A DNA stretch of 64,000 bases from Ignavibacteriae bacterium HGW-Ignavibacteriae-4. Lineage in GTDB: Bacteria; Bacteroidota; Ignavibacteria; Kapaibacteriales; UBA2268. Both the position numbers and the translations under genes were made by a program. The notes below the pieces were generated by a model. The model was given only the letters and a program-made list of their open reading frames with translations, was not told the origin of the DNA and did no database searches. The stretch is from contig PGYR01000001.1 in NCBI GenBank assembly GCA_002839765.1, positions 62,001-126,000 of the forward strand. The letters run 5' to 3'. This document shows positions 17,556 to 27,340 of this stretch, piece by piece; within the stretch, counting starts at the first letter, position 1; each line of letters begins with the position of its first letter.

Positions 17556-20500
17556 TGCCGTTAAGACAAGACATCAAAAGAATATTAGTAATAGGTGCAG
17601 GCCCTATTGTAATAGGACAAGCTGGAGAATTTGATTATTCTGGTTCACAAGCTGTAAAAGCTCTGAAAAAATTAGGCTACTATGTGGTAGTTATAAACAG
17701 TAATCCTGCAACTGTAATGACAGACCCCGAGATAGCTAATAAAACTTATATAGAACCAATTACCAATGGAATAATAGAACAGATAATCCAAAGAGATAAA
17801 ATCGACGCGATACTACCTACGGTTGGTGGTCAGACAGCGTTAAATGCAGCTCTTGACTTAGAGAAAGAGGGTATATTAAAGAAATATAATATTGAGCTAT
17901 TAGGCGTAAATATAAAATCTATAAATATAGCCGAGGGAAGACGAGAGTTTAAACAAGCTATGGATGAGATAGGTTTGCTTTCACCTGAAGGTGAAATTAT
18001 AAACACTTATGAAGATGCTATTGCTTTCGCAGAACACCTAGATTTTCCTATCATCGTTCGACCTTCATACACTTTAGGTGGAACAGGAGGCGGTGTCGCA
18101 GAGAATATGGAAGATTTTAAAAGAATAGCGAGACAAGGGCTTGATTTATCACCAATAAGTGAGATTCTTGTTGAACGTTCTTTAATCGGTTGGAAAGAAT
18201 ACGAATTTGAAGTTATGCGAGATATAGCTGATAACGTAGTTATAGTAGCATCAGTAGAGAATTTCGACCCAATGGGTGTACACACTGGTGATAGTATAAC
18301 AGTTGCCCCAGCTCAAACTCTGACAGATGAAGAATATCAGACTTTACGTGATTATTCAATTGCCATTATTAGAAAAGTAGGAGTTGCGACTGGTGGATCT
18401 AATATACAGTTCGGGGTTAATCCAGCGAATGGTGAAGTACGAGTAATTGAAATGAATCCACGAGTTTCTCGTAGTTCAGCATTAGTTTCTAAAGCAACTG
18501 GTTATCCAATAGCAAAAATTGCTGCTCAGTTAGCAGTTGGTCTTACTTTGGATGAGATTAACAATGAGATTACTAAAACAACTCCAGTGTCGTTCGAACC
18601 ATCATTAGATTACATAATTGTAAAAATCCCTAGATGGGATTTTGAAAAGTTTAAAGTACCATCGAATCTAACTACACAGATGAAATCTGTGGGTGAAGTT
18701 ATGTCGATTGGTTCTAACTTCAGGGAAGCTTTCCAGAAAGCATTCCGTTCTTTAGAGATAGGAGTTGATGGACTTGATTACAAAGGTTTAGATAAATTCG
18801 ATGACGAGTATTTAATAAATAAGCTGGTTGTCCCTACTCCAATGAGACCATTCTTCATTAAAGAAGCATTCAAAAGGGGGATGAGTTTAGAAGAAATACA
18901 AAAACACACTAATATAGACCCTTGGTTCTTAGATAATATACTTGAAATAGTAGAAGTTGAGAAAGAAATATCAGAGAATACATTTGAAAATTTAGATGCA
19001 GATACGTTAAGAAGTTATAAACTACATGGCTTCTCAGATTCTCAAATAGGCAGATTATTAAATAAAGATACTGAAGTAATTAGAGCTAAACGAAAGGAAT
19101 TAAAGGTATTACCTACATATAAAAAAGTAGATACATGCGCAGCCGAATTTGAAGCACATACTCCTTATTATTACTCAACATACATGAAAGAAAATGAGAG
19201 TTTTTCAGCAGATAGAAAGAAAATCATAGTATTAGGTGGAGGACCATTCAGAATTGGTCAGGGAATTGAATTTGATTATTGTGCTTCTCAAGCATCTATG
19301 ATATTGAAGGATATGGGCATAGAAACTATTATGATTAATTGTAATCCTGAAACGGTTTCTACCGATTATGATACTTCTGATAAATTATATTTTGAGCCAG
19401 TCTTTTTAGAAGATGTGATGAATATAATCGATCTAGAAAAACCAGATGGAGTGATACTACAGTTAGGTGGGCAAACCCCATTAAAGCTTTCTAAGGCACT
19501 TGAGGATGCAGGAGTCAAGATACTTGGTACAAGCCAAAGTAACATTGATAGGGCAGAGGATAGAGGCCGTTTTATTGAAATGTTAGACGAACTACAAATA
19601 GCATATCCGGCTGGTGGAACAGCTAACTCAATAGAGGAAGCTACAAAAATTGCTCTTAATATTGGCTTCCCTGTAATTGTTAGACCATCGTATGTTCTCG
19701 GTGGAAGAGGTATGGCAGTAGTATATGATGAGGTTGATTTGCAACATTTCATAATAGAAGCTGCAAAAGTCAACGAAGATCACCCAGTTTTAATAGATAA
19801 ATTCTTAGAACATGCTTTCGAAGTGGATGTCGATGCATTAGGTGATGGTAAATCGGGTGTGATTGCAGGTATTATGCAACATATAGAAGAAGCTGGAGTA
19901 CACTCTGGTGATAGTTCTTCTGTTTTACCTACTTACTTAGTTGAACCACATATTGTTGATAAGATAAGATTCGCAACATATAAAATCATTGAAAAATTAG
20001 AAATAATTGGATTCATTAATATCCAATTTGCAGTTTATAGAGATAATGTATTCGTTATCGAGGTAAATCCTAGAGCATCTAGAACAGTTCCATTCGTATC
20101 AAAATCAAATGGTATAGCACTTACTAAAGTTGCTGTTAAACTTATGTTAGGTGAAAAAATCAGCGATATTAAAATGCCAAACCCTGGATTTATGGGACAC
20201 TACACGGTAAAATGTCCGGTGTTTTCTTTCAGTAAATTCCCAGGTGTAGATACTGTACTTGGACCTGAGATGCGTTCAACAGGTGAAGTTATGGGAATAA
20301 GTGAATTCTTTGGAGAGGCTTATGTCAAATCTCAACTAGCGGCTGGCAATCATTTACCTAAATCTGGAAATGTCTTTATCTCTGTTAATGATTTTGATAA
20401 ACAAGAAGTATTACCAGTAGCTAGAAGATTAATCGAATTAGGTTATGAACTTTGGGCTACATTAGGTACTCATTCTGCTTTGCAAGTTGCTGGAATAAAA

Positions 20501-20761
20501 TCAAATCTGATACCGAAAATTGGTGCTGGTAACCCGAATGTAGTAGAGAAGATCCAAAGTGGTGATATAAACTTAATTATAAATACTCCTTTAGGACGTA
20601 AAGCTTATCAAGATGATTTATCTATTAGAGAAGCAGCTCTTCAGAAGAAAATACTATGTATTACAACTATCCCTGCAGCCAAGGCAGCAGTTGATGGAAT
20701 GGATTGGTTACAAAAAAACCAGATAACTATTTTTGGTCCCATTTTAAATCGTACTTGGTAA
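17555..20761 (+). CDS. carB: Carbamoyl-phosphate synthase, large subunit
   Basis: 1068 residues, close to the usual 1073. Two homologous halves are visible, each with a Rossmann-like start ([20 protein letters not shown] near 13-33; [20 protein letters not shown] in the second half) and an ATP-grasp domain ([23 protein letters not shown]). The first half phosphorylates bicarbonate and the second carbamate. The C-terminal MGS-like domain ([16 protein letters not shown] onward) is the allosteric region in E. coli. Translation is coupled to carA by the TAATG overlap. Confidence 0.99.
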   Translation: MPLRQDIKRILVIGAGPIVIGQAGEFDYSGSQAVKALKKLGYYVVVINSNPATVMTDPEIANKTYIEPITNGIIEQIIQRDKIDAILPTVGGQTALNAALDLEKEGILKKYNIELLGVNIKSINIAEGRREFKQAMDEIGLLSPEGEIINTYEDAIAFAEHLDFPIIVRPSYTLGGTGGGVAENMEDFKRIARQGLDLSPISEILVERSLIGWKEYEFEVMRDIADNVVIVASVENFDPMGVHTGDSITVAPAQTLTDEEYQTLRDYSIAIIRKVGVATGGSNIQFGVNPANGEVRVIEMNPRVSRSSALVSKATGYPIAKIAAQLAVGLTLDEINNEITKTTPVSFEPSLDYIIVKIPRWDFEKFKVPSNLTTQMKSVGEVMSIGSNFREAFQKAFRSLEIGVDGLDYKGLDKFDDEYLINKLVVPTPMRPFFIKEAFKRGMSLEEIQKHTNIDPWFLDNILEIVEVEKEISENTFENLDADTLRSYKLHGFSDSQIGRLLNKDTEVIRAKRKELKVLPTYKKVDTCAAEFEAHTPYYYSTYMKENESFSADRKKIIVLGGGPFRIGQGIEFDYCASQASMILKDMGIETIMINCNPETVSTDYDTSDKLYFEPVFLEDVMNIIDLEKPDGVILQLGGQTPLKLSKALEDAGVKILGTSQSNIDRAEDRGRFIEMLDELQIAYPAGGTANSIEEATKIALNIGFPVIVRPSYVLGGRGMAVVYDEVDLQHFIIEAAKVNEDHPVLIDKFLEHAFEVDVDALGDGKSGVIAGIMQHIEEAGVHSGDSSSVLPTYLVEPHIVDKIRFATYKIIEKLEIIGFINIQFAVYRDNVFVIEVNPRASRTVPFVSKSNGIALTKVAVKLMLGEKISDIKMPNPGFMGHYTVKCPVFSFSKFPGVDTVLGPEMRSTGEVMGISEFFGEAYVKSQLAAGNHLPKSGNVFISVNDFDKQEVLPVARRLIELGYELWATLGTHSALQVAGIKSNLIPKIGAGNPNVVEKIQSGDINLIINTPLGRKAYQDDLSIREAALQKKILCITTIPAAKAAVDGMDWLQKNQITIFGPILNRTW

Positions 20762-20789
20762 AGGCAAAACCATTTATTAAATTGGTAAA

Positions 20790-21281
20790 ATGAAAAATAC
20801 TGAATCAAATGGTTTAATTTTAATTGTAGATGATAATGTCATGAATACTCAACAAATCAAAGATATGTTGGATATTCATGGCTTTCATTCTATTACTGCC
20901 GAATCGGCATCTGAAGGACTGGAAATTGTCAGAACTATCAAGCCTGAACTAATATTACTTGATATAGTAATGCCAGAAATTAATGGTTTCTCATTTTGTG
21001 AAACGGTTAAGAGCAACCAACAATATAGCGACATTCCTATTATATTTATGACTGCTCAAACTAAGTCTGACACAATAGATAGAGCTTATAAAGCTGGTGC
21101 AAATGACTTTATCAAAAAACCAGTTAAACCCAATGAACTTGCTTCAAGAATAAAAATTCAAATGCGAAATGCCATTGAAGAAAAGCTCAGAAAACAAGAG
21201 ATAGATGATATGCGAAAGCAATTAATCACTCTTAGAGAAGAGTTACACAAAGCAAAGAATGGGAACAATCCTGAAAAATAA
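20790..21281 (+). CDS. Stand-alone response regulator receiver protein
   Basis: 163 residues. Residues 8-125 are a CheY-like receiver domain: the acidic pair in VDDN (Asp14/Asp15), phospho-acceptor Asp58 in LLLDIVMPEINGF, Thr88 in FMTAQT and Lys110-Pro111. The remaining 38 residues form a charged amphipathic helix, possibly a coiled coil, without a DNA-binding or enzyme domain. It may dimerise or pass the signal to a partner. It starts 28 bases after carB and its stop abuts the GNAT start with no gap. No kinase gene is adjacent. Confidence 0.92.
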   Translation: MKNTESNGLILIVDDNVMNTQQIKDMLDIHGFHSITAESASEGLEIVRTIKPELILLDIVMPEINGFSFCETVKSNQQYSDIPIIFMTAQTKSDTIDRAYKAGANDFIKKPVKPNELASRIKIQMRNAIEEKLRKQEIDDMRKQLITLREELHKAKNGNNPEK

Positions 21282-21785
21282 ATGATTATCAAAGCTAATA
21301 AGCATCATTTACCTCAAATACTTGATTTGAATTCTAAGATAATTGAGTATATGACTTCCCGAGGATTCTCACATTGGAGTGAACGTTATCCCACAGAAGC
21401 TATTTATAGAAGAGATATTATACGTAATTCACAATATGTATATCTAATTGACGATATTGTGAGAGGTATTGTATCTTATGATATCCAACATCATGAATAT
21501 TTTGATACTATTGATTGGAACTCTAAAAATAAATCCGCCTATTTTGTCCATAGACTTGCTGTTGACCCAAAGTTCCAAGGTCTTGGAATCGCTAATAAAT
21601 TAATGGAATTCTCTGAGATTAATGCAAAGAATGACGGAATAGACTCTATTCGTCTAGGTGCGTTCAAAGGATACAGTGAGGTAGTAGGATTTTATAAAAA
21701 ACGAGGGTACGAGGTTAAAGGAGAGATTCTATTCGATGTTAGTGATACTTCATTCTATGGGATGGAAAAATCTCTCAGACATTAA
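21282..21785 (+). CDS. GNAT-family N-acetyltransferase
   Basis: 167 residues, single GNAT domain. Acetyl-CoA binding motif A is RLAVDPKFQGLGIANKLMEF (Q/R-x-x-G-x-G/A form), followed by a motif B region with FYKKRGYEVKGE. The N-terminal half (RGFSHWSERYPTEAIYRRDI) resembles acetyltransferases related to RimI-like enzymes of unknown substrate. The ATG begins immediately after the receiver-protein stop, so the two are translationally linked. Its end overlaps the convergent recO by 11 bases. Confidence 0.88.
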   Translation: MIIKANKHHLPQILDLNSKIIEYMTSRGFSHWSERYPTEAIYRRDIIRNSQYVYLIDDIVRGIVSYDIQHHEYFDTIDWNSKNKSAYFVHRLAVDPKFQGLGIANKLMEFSEINAKNDGIDSIRLGAFKGYSEVVGFYKKRGYEVKGEILFDVSDTSFYGMEKSLRH

Positions 21786-22515
21786 TTAAACTAAATGAAT
21801 TATAACTAAATCTACTTTCGTTGTGAAAAGAGAAATAGTTTTCTAAAAAGTACACTATTCTCTTTAAATTATTTATATTTATTTCAGCTTCTATATTTCC
21901 ACTTGCAATATCTTTTATTATTTTCAATTCTTCTATTTTGAATTTTAATCTTCTTTCAGCTCTTATATAATTGTCCAAATAGATTTTACAATTACTAATA
22001 TCAAGAAATACTTCGTTGTCATCTGAATAGTCTATAATACTACTATTATCCCATTTGAGGTGTATTGCGTGGCCAATGGAGCTAGCTAACTCAATTTGCG
22101 AGTAAATGAACATAGAAGGGTTGAAAATGTTCTCTGAGCAGCTTATATCAATTAATCGCTCAACCGTCAAATAAAACAGTTCATCAGGATTATCATCTTT
22201 TTCCAATTTGAATATTGATTCGCTCATCATCAAACAAAGAATTTTATCAACAAAGGGTAATTTGTCTATAAAACTCTTCCTTATTAGCTCTGCGTTAGTT
22301 AAATTGTGCATCTCTCTGTTGGACTTTTTATAATACTTTAGTTCAACTTCAGAGCATAGTTCTAATGATGATCCAAATTTGCTTTTTGCTCTCAAAGCAC
22401 CTTTAGCAACTAATGTTTGTTTGCCATATTCTTTACTATATGCGTAAATAATTTTACTTGACTCTAAGTAATTAATAGTGCGTAGGATAATAGCATTTGT
22501 GGAAACATTCATCAA
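21775..22515 (-). CDS. recO: DNA repair protein RecO
   Basis: 246 residues, normal length. RecO loads RecA onto SSB-coated DNA with RecR. The N-terminal OB-fold begins with AIILRTINYLESSKIIYAYSKEYGKQTLVAKGALRAKSKFG (the V-A-K-G-A-R-x2-S-x-F pattern typical of the family), followed by LELCSEVELKYYKK. The helical C-terminal domain has no zinc-binding Cys cluster, as in many Bacteroidota RecO proteins. It overlaps the GNAT gene tail to tail. Confidence 0.88.
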   Translation of the reverse strand: MMNVSTNAIILRTINYLESSKIIYAYSKEYGKQTLVAKGALRAKSKFGSSLELCSEVELKYYKKSNREMHNLTNAELIRKSFIDKLPFVDKILCLMMSESIFKLEKDDNPDELFYLTVERLIDISCSENIFNPSMFIYSQIELASSIGHAIHLKWDNSSIIDYSDDNEVFLDISNCKIYLDNYIRAERRLKFKIEELKIIKDIASGNIEAEININNLKRIVYFLENYFSFHNESRFSYNSFSLINV

Positions 22516-22543
22516 TAAAATATAAAAATAATTTAAAAATTGT

Positions 22544-22574
22544 TTTGCAAGTTAACGAAAAGTCCTTAAGTTTG
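22544..22574 (+). promoter_or_regulatory. Bacteroidota-type promoter of tRNA-Asn
   Basis: TTTG (22544-22547), exactly 19 bases, then TAAGTTTG (22567-22574) match TTTG-N19-TAnnTTTG. The tRNA begins 14 bases downstream of the -7 box, fitting a very short 5' leader. Confidence 0.75.
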
Positions 22575-22587
22575 TAACTGAAATTAT

Positions 22588-22661
22588 TCCTGAATAGCTC
22601 AGCTGGTTAGAGCATCTGACTGTTAATCAGAGGGTCCGGGGTTCAAGTCCCTGTTCAGGAG
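22588..22661 (+). tRNA. tRNA-Asn (anticodon GTT)
   Basis: A full cloverleaf: acceptor arms TCCTGAA/TTCAGGA, D arm GCTC...GAGC, anticodon stem TCTGA/TCAGA with loop CTGTTAA (anticodon GTT at 22622-22624), T arm CGGGG-TTCAAGT-CCCTG, and discriminator G. The CCA end is not encoded in full (GCA then AT), so CCA must be added. The gene stands alone between recO and ppk1, with its own promoter and terminator. Its Q34-type anticodon makes it a target for the queuosine pathway whose last enzyme, queG, is also in this window. Confidence 0.97.
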
Positions 22662-22673
22662 CAATTAACAAGA

Positions 22674-22707
22674 AAGCCGATTACATTTGATTGTAGTCGG
22701 CTTTTTT
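22674..22707 (+). terminator. Intrinsic terminator of tRNA-Asn
   Basis: A 12-bp stem (AAGCCGATTACA with TGTAGTCGGCTT, one G-U pair) is followed by six T residues, 13 bases after the tRNA 3' end. Confidence 0.9.
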
Positions 22708-22783
22708 CGTTTTTGATTTATTCCTAGTCATAGATTATACATAACTCTAAAATTATTTAAGAGTTAAAACATGATAAGTACTA

Positions 22784-24871
22784 CTACTTCTTTTCACTCA
22801 CAATTTGGTTAAAGTAATAGTCTTGAGCTGAGAATGGGGGATTGCCGTCACTAGGAGAAAGGGCTTCATAGCTCCCATTTCGCTTTAGTTTCCAAGATTT
22901 TGTATTGTCAGCCCAGTAAATATCCAATATTTCTTGGAGCTTTTCTTTAATATTGGTTTGGTAAACAGGAACGACTGTCTCGACTCTTTTGTTCAAATTG
23001 CGTGTCATCCAATCAGCACTACCAAAATAGTACTCTGGATTATCGCCATTTTGAAAATAGAAGATTCTGCTGTGTTCTAGGAAACGACCGATAATACTTC
23101 GGACTTCGATATTCTCGCTTAGCCCCGGAACTCCTGGCATAAGACAACAAACGCCGCGAACTAATAGCTTGATTTGGACACCTGCTTGGGATGCTTTATA
23201 TAAAGCTTGGATGATTTTGCGATGAGCAATCTGATTCATCTTTGCAAAGATCAAACCTGGCTTTTCGGGTGTAGAGAGTTTCATTTCGCGTTCTATTTTT
23301 TCTAATAAATCGTCCTCTAATGAGTTTGGAGCAACGAGTAAGCTCTCCCATTTGTTGTAATTACTGTATCCAGTCAAGTAATTGAACAAATTAACAGCGT
23401 CGCTTTGGTATTCAACTTTAGAAGTGAACATTGCAACATCCGTATATAATTTAGCAGTGTTCTGATTGTAATTTCCTGATGAGAAATGAAGGTAAGTCTT
23501 CAGTTTATCGGATTCATTTCGAATAACCATAGCAACTTTACAGTGGGTTTTAAGTCCTATAATGCCGTAAACACAATGAACTCCGGCTTGCTCGAGTTCT
23601 CTAGCCCAGATAATATTGTTAGCTTCATCGAACCTTGCCTTTAATTCCACGAAAGCTGTTACTTCTTTGCCATTTTCAGCGGCTTTCTTAAGGGATTGTA
23701 CAATATTTGAGTTTCCACCAGTTCTATAAAGTGTGATTTTGATAGCAACAACATCAGGATCAGTAGCTGCTTCGGCAATAAATCGTGAAGTAGTATTAGT
23801 AAATGAATCAAAAGGGTGATGCACAAATATATCTTTTTTCTTAAGAATCTCGAAGAATGAAGATTCTGATTGTAAATCTGCAGGAGTGTTACCTATAAAA
23901 GTTGGATCTTTTATCTGATGTAAAGCAAGTTTATCTAAGAAAAAGAAGTCTGGTAAATTAAGAGGCCTATTTGAGATATAGACATCATCTTTATGCAAAT
24001 CAAGAGTTTTACGAAGCATTTCTACTAAGTAACTAGGCATATTCCCACTTGCTTCTAGTCTTACAGCTGCGCGTCCCCAACGGCGAGACTTTACTAATTC
24101 TTCTATCTCAATTAGTAAATCTTCTGCTTCATCTTCTGCAATTTCTATATCTGCATCTCTAGTTACACGAAAACAATTAGCAGTTGATATTTTCATTCCC
24201 GGGAATAATACATGCGCGAATTTGATTATTATATTTTCTATTAAAATAAACTGGTTACCCTCTTTATGTGAGAGTTTAATAAACCTAGGTAATATATTAG
24301 GAATCTGTAAGAAAGCTAACCTACTATGCTTTTTATCTTGTACTTTTTCTCTTAGTACAAATGCAATGTTCAAAGTTCTATTAATTAATCTAGGAAACGG
24401 ATGAGCTGAATCAATTGTTAATGGTGTTAATATTGGTAATATTCTCTCTATAAAGTATTTCTCTATAAACTGATCATCTTCAGAAGTTAGTTCATTGGTC
24501 TCAAATAATTTGAAATTATATTCTCTGAGCTTTGGTAATAAATCATTTAGTAGTATATCTTCTTGTTCCTTGTATAATGGTACAAGTGCTTTCCTAATAG
24601 CTTTTAATTGCTCCAGCGGAGTTTTACCATCATAGGAAAGTCTATCATTAATTCCAGCAGACAATTGACTTTTTAACCCAGCTACTCGAATCATAAAAAA
24701 TTCATCTAGGTTAGAGCTAAATATTGTACAGAATTTAATTCGTTCTAATAGTGGATGAGACTCTAATCTAGCTTCGTTTAGAACTCTTCTATTGAATTCA
24801 ATCAGACTAAGTTCTCTATTGAAATAATACTTAGTGTTAGTTATATCTTTTATCTTTTGTGGTTTTGTCAT
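22784..24871 (-). CDS. ppk1: Polyphosphate kinase 1
   Basis: 695 residues, typical for PPK1. It reversibly transfers the gamma phosphate of ATP to polyphosphate. Domain order is N (YFNRELSLIEFNRRVLNEA), head, and two PLD-like catalytic C domains. The autophosphorylated histidine is His443 in GLKTHCKVAMV. HFSSGNYNQNTAKLYTD and the second conserved His in FLEHSRIFYF follow, and YFGSADWMTRNLNKRVE is the C2 signature. No exopolyphosphatase (ppx) gene is adjacent. It is divergently placed from the carotenoid operon with about 165 bases between. Confidence 0.97.
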   Translation of the reverse strand: MTKPQKIKDITNTKYYFNRELSLIEFNRRVLNEARLESHPLLERIKFCTIFSSNLDEFFMIRVAGLKSQLSAGINDRLSYDGKTPLEQLKAIRKALVPLYKEQEDILLNDLLPKLREYNFKLFETNELTSEDDQFIEKYFIERILPILTPLTIDSAHPFPRLINRTLNIAFVLREKVQDKKHSRLAFLQIPNILPRFIKLSHKEGNQFILIENIIIKFAHVLFPGMKISTANCFRVTRDADIEIAEDEAEDLLIEIEELVKSRRWGRAAVRLEASGNMPSYLVEMLRKTLDLHKDDVYISNRPLNLPDFFFLDKLALHQIKDPTFIGNTPADLQSESSFFEILKKKDIFVHHPFDSFTNTTSRFIAEAATDPDVVAIKITLYRTGGNSNIVQSLKKAAENGKEVTAFVELKARFDEANNIIWARELEQAGVHCVYGIIGLKTHCKVAMVIRNESDKLKTYLHFSSGNYNQNTAKLYTDVAMFTSKVEYQSDAVNLFNYLTGYSNYNKWESLLVAPNSLEDDLLEKIEREMKLSTPEKPGLIFAKMNQIAHRKIIQALYKASQAGVQIKLLVRGVCCLMPGVPGLSENIEVRSIIGRFLEHSRIFYFQNGDNPEYYFGSADWMTRNLNKRVETVVPVYQTNIKEKLQEILDIYWADNTKSWKLKRNGSYEALSPSDGNPPFSAQDYYFNQIVSEKK

Positions 24872-24969
24872 TGTAATGATTTGTTTTGAATTGGTTTTAT
24901 GTTTACTATATTACGAATTAAAAATGAATTATGTGTTAACTATACAGAAAACTTAATACTAATTCAGAA

Positions 24970-25003
24970 TTTGACACAATTTATAGACCATTTTGTAGTT
25001 TAT
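24970..25003 (+). promoter_or_regulatory. Weak promoter candidate for the crt operon
   Basis: A TTTGACA (24970-24976) stands 22 bases before TAGTTTAT (24996-25003), an imperfect match to TTTG-N19-TAnnTTTG. It is the best element in the 165-base divergent gap and would leave a leader of about 25-30 bases before the proposed crtI start. Confidence 0.35.
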
Positions 25004-25036
25004 AGGTAAGAAATTTAAAATAACTTAAAGAAAATC

Positions 25037-26506
25037 ATTAAAAAGAAAATAATAGTAATTGGAGCTGGTATATCAGGCTTATCAGCAGCATCATATCTAG
25101 CTCAATTTGGATATGACGTAACTCTATTAGAAAAAAATAACTATACTGGGGGTAGAATCAGACTTCACAAAGAAGATGGATTTACTTTTGATATGGGACC
25201 TAGTTGGTATTGGATGCCTGATATATTTGAAAAATTTTATAATGATTTTGGCCATACAACTTCAGATTTCTATAAGTTGAAAAGAATTGACCCATCATAC
25301 AAGATATTTTGGGATGATAATACAAGTACCAATGTCCCAGCAAATTATAATGAATTAAAGTCATTATTCGAATCAATCGAAAAGGGGAGTGGTGATAAAC
25401 TTGAAAAATATCTAGATGATGCAAAAATAAAATATGAAGTAGGTATGGGTGAATTTGTAGAAAGACCTTCACTTAGTATCACTGAATATCTTGATCCAAA
25501 ATTAATAGTTAATAGCTTTAAATTGGATTTACTTAGCTCCATATCTACATCAATAGGTAAAAAGTTTAAGAATCAGAAATTAAGACAATTACTCGAATTT
25601 CCAGTGTTATTCTTAGGGGCAAAGCCCACTAATACTCCGGCATTGTATAGTATGATGAATTATGCTGATATAAAATTAGGTACTTGGTATCCAATGGGTG
25701 GAATGTATGAGATTGCTAAGGCATTTACAAGTATTGCAGAAAAGCAAGGAGTTAAAATAGTACTGAATCAACCTGTTGAAAAGGTTATAATAAGGAATGG
25801 AGAAATATCAGAGGTCAAAACAAATAAAGATAAATACGAAGTTGATGCAGTAATTAATACAGCTGATTATCATCATTTTGAGCAAGTATTACTAGGTGAC
25901 AACTACAGTAAGTATAATGAAAGGTATTGGGAAAGCAGGGTCTTTGCTCCAACATGTTTGTTATTCTATTTAGGGATAAATAAAACGATAAAAGGAATAG
26001 AACACCACAATCTTTTCTTCGATACTGATTTTGATCAACATTCTGAAGATATATATGATACACATAAATGGCCGAAAGAGCCATTGTTCTATCTTTCTGC
26101 AACTTCAAAAACAGACGAGACAGCTCCTTTAGATTGTGAAAATTTATTTATTTTAATTCCACTTTCAACAGAGATAGAAGAAACTGAAGTAATTATAGAA
26201 AATTATTATGAAATGGTTATAGATAGAATTGAAAAAAGGATTGGACAAAATATTAAAGAGAATATTATTTATAAAAAAGTATTTTCAAGAAAGGATTTCA
26301 TAAGTGATTATAATTCATATAAGGGGAACGCTTACGGATTAGCAAATACTTTACTTCAAACTGGTTTTTTAAAACCTAAAATGAAAAATGATAACATACG
26401 TAACTTATATTATGCAGGTCAGCTAACAGTTCCTGGGCCAGGTTTACCACCTTCTATTTTGTCTGGAAAAATAGCAGCTCAATTATTACATAAAGAGGAT
26501 CAATGA
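25037..26506 (+). CDS. crtI: Phytoene desaturase CrtI (apparent ATT start)
   Basis: About 489 residues. FAD-dependent desaturation of phytoene to lycopene. The first ATG in frame (25193) would begin at residue 53 and cut off the FAD fold. The frame stays open upstream to a stop at 25016-25018 and encodes KKKIIVIGAGISGLSAASYL, whose G9-x-G11-x2-G14 dinucleotide motif belongs at the N terminus of the family. Between that stop and 25193 the frame holds no ATG, GTG, TTG or CTG. ATT at 25037 is the best placed start (ATC at 25034 is also possible). The DMGPSWYW element and the C-terminal signature GQLTVPGPGLPPSILSGKIAA confirm CrtI. Its last four bases overlap crtB (ATGA). Confidence 0.9.
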   Translation: MKKKIIVIGAGISGLSAASYLAQFGYDVTLLEKNNYTGGRIRLHKEDGFTFDMGPSWYWMPDIFEKFYNDFGHTTSDFYKLKRIDPSYKIFWDDNTSTNVPANYNELKSLFESIEKGSGDKLEKYLDDAKIKYEVGMGEFVERPSLSITEYLDPKLIVNSFKLDLLSSISTSIGKKFKNQKLRQLLEFPVLFLGAKPTNTPALYSMMNYADIKLGTWYPMGGMYEIAKAFTSIAEKQGVKIVLNQPVEKVIIRNGEISEVKTNKDKYEVDAVINTADYHHFEQVLLGDNYSKYNERYWESRVFAPTCLLFYLGINKTIKGIEHHNLFFDTDFDQHSEDIYDTHKWPKEPLFYLSATSKTDETAPLDCENLFILIPLSTEIEETEVIIENYYEMVIDRIEKRIGQNIKENIIYKKVFSRKDFISDYNSYKGNAYGLANTLLQTGFLKPKMKNDNIRNLYYAGQLTVPGPGLPPSILSGKIAAQLLHKEDQ

Positions 26507-27339
26507 AAGATATTTATACAGAGGTTTGTCTAAAAGCAAGTAAAATAGTTACTACAAAGTATTCTACTTCATTTTCAATTGGAATTATGCTTTTGGATAA
26601 GAAAATAAGAGACCATATTTATTCAATATATGGTTTTGTTCGTTTGGCAGACGAAATAGTAGATACTTTTCATGAGCATGAACAAGAATACTTATTGAAT
26701 AAGTTTGAAGCAGATACTTATGAAGCTATAGAGCATAGAATTAGTATGAATCCTGTTTTGCATAGTTTCCAACGTACTGTACATGAATATAATTTAGATA
26801 TAAATCACATCGATGCTTTTTTAGAAAGTATGAGAATGGACTTGAAAAAAATTAATTATGATAAAGATAACTTTGAAAAATACATATATGGTTCTGCTCA
26901 AGTTGTAGGGCTCATGTGTTTACAAGTATATGTCGAAGGAAATAAAAAGCTATATGAGGCACTTCTACCACATGCTATCAGTTTAGGTTCAGCTTTTCAA
27001 AAAGTTAATTTCATACGTGATTTAAAAGATGATATTAATGATTTAGGAAGATCTTACTTCCCTAATATTGAGTTAAATAATCTAAACGATGCCTCAAAAA
27101 AGATAATTGAAGCAGATATAGAAGCTGATTTTGATTATGCATTGATAGGGATTTCAAAACTTCCGAAAAATTCTAAATATGGGGTTTATACTGCATATTT
27201 ATATTATTTAGTTCTATTAAGAAAAATAAAGTCTTCTCCTATTAAAAAGCTTATGAAGAAAAGAGTTCGAGTATCAAATTTTCATAAATTGCTTTTATTA
27301 CCTAAAGCTAAATTTAACATATCAATAAATAGATTATAA
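26503..27339 (+). CDS. crtB: Phytoene synthase
   Basis: 278 residues, normal length. It condenses two geranylgeranyl-PP to phytoene. Both Asp-rich Mg2+/diphosphate motifs are present: RLADEIVDTFHE (Asp50-Asp54) and NFIRDLKDDINDLGRSYFP (from Asp173). YGSAQVVGLMCLQVY lies between them. The start overlaps the crtI stop by four bases and the stop is one base before crtZ, giving a compact crtI-crtB-crtZ operon. Confidence 0.96.
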   Translation: MKDIYTEVCLKASKIVTTKYSTSFSIGIMLLDKKIRDHIYSIYGFVRLADEIVDTFHEHEQEYLLNKFEADTYEAIEHRISMNPVLHSFQRTVHEYNLDINHIDAFLESMRMDLKKINYDKDNFEKYIYGSAQVVGLMCLQVYVEGNKKLYEALLPHAISLGSAFQKVNFIRDLKDDINDLGRSYFPNIELNNLNDASKKIIEADIEADFDYALIGISKLPKNSKYGVYTAYLYYLVLLRKIKSSPIKKLMKKRVRVSNFHKLLLLPKAKFNISINRL

Positions 27340-27340
27340 C

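Noticed and set aside
25193-26506. crtI starting at the first ATG (25193), or a frameshifted pseudogene
   Set aside because: The frame continues without interruption into the FAD motif, so no frameshift is needed, and a start at 25193 would remove the essential dinucleotide fold. A non-NTG start is more economical.
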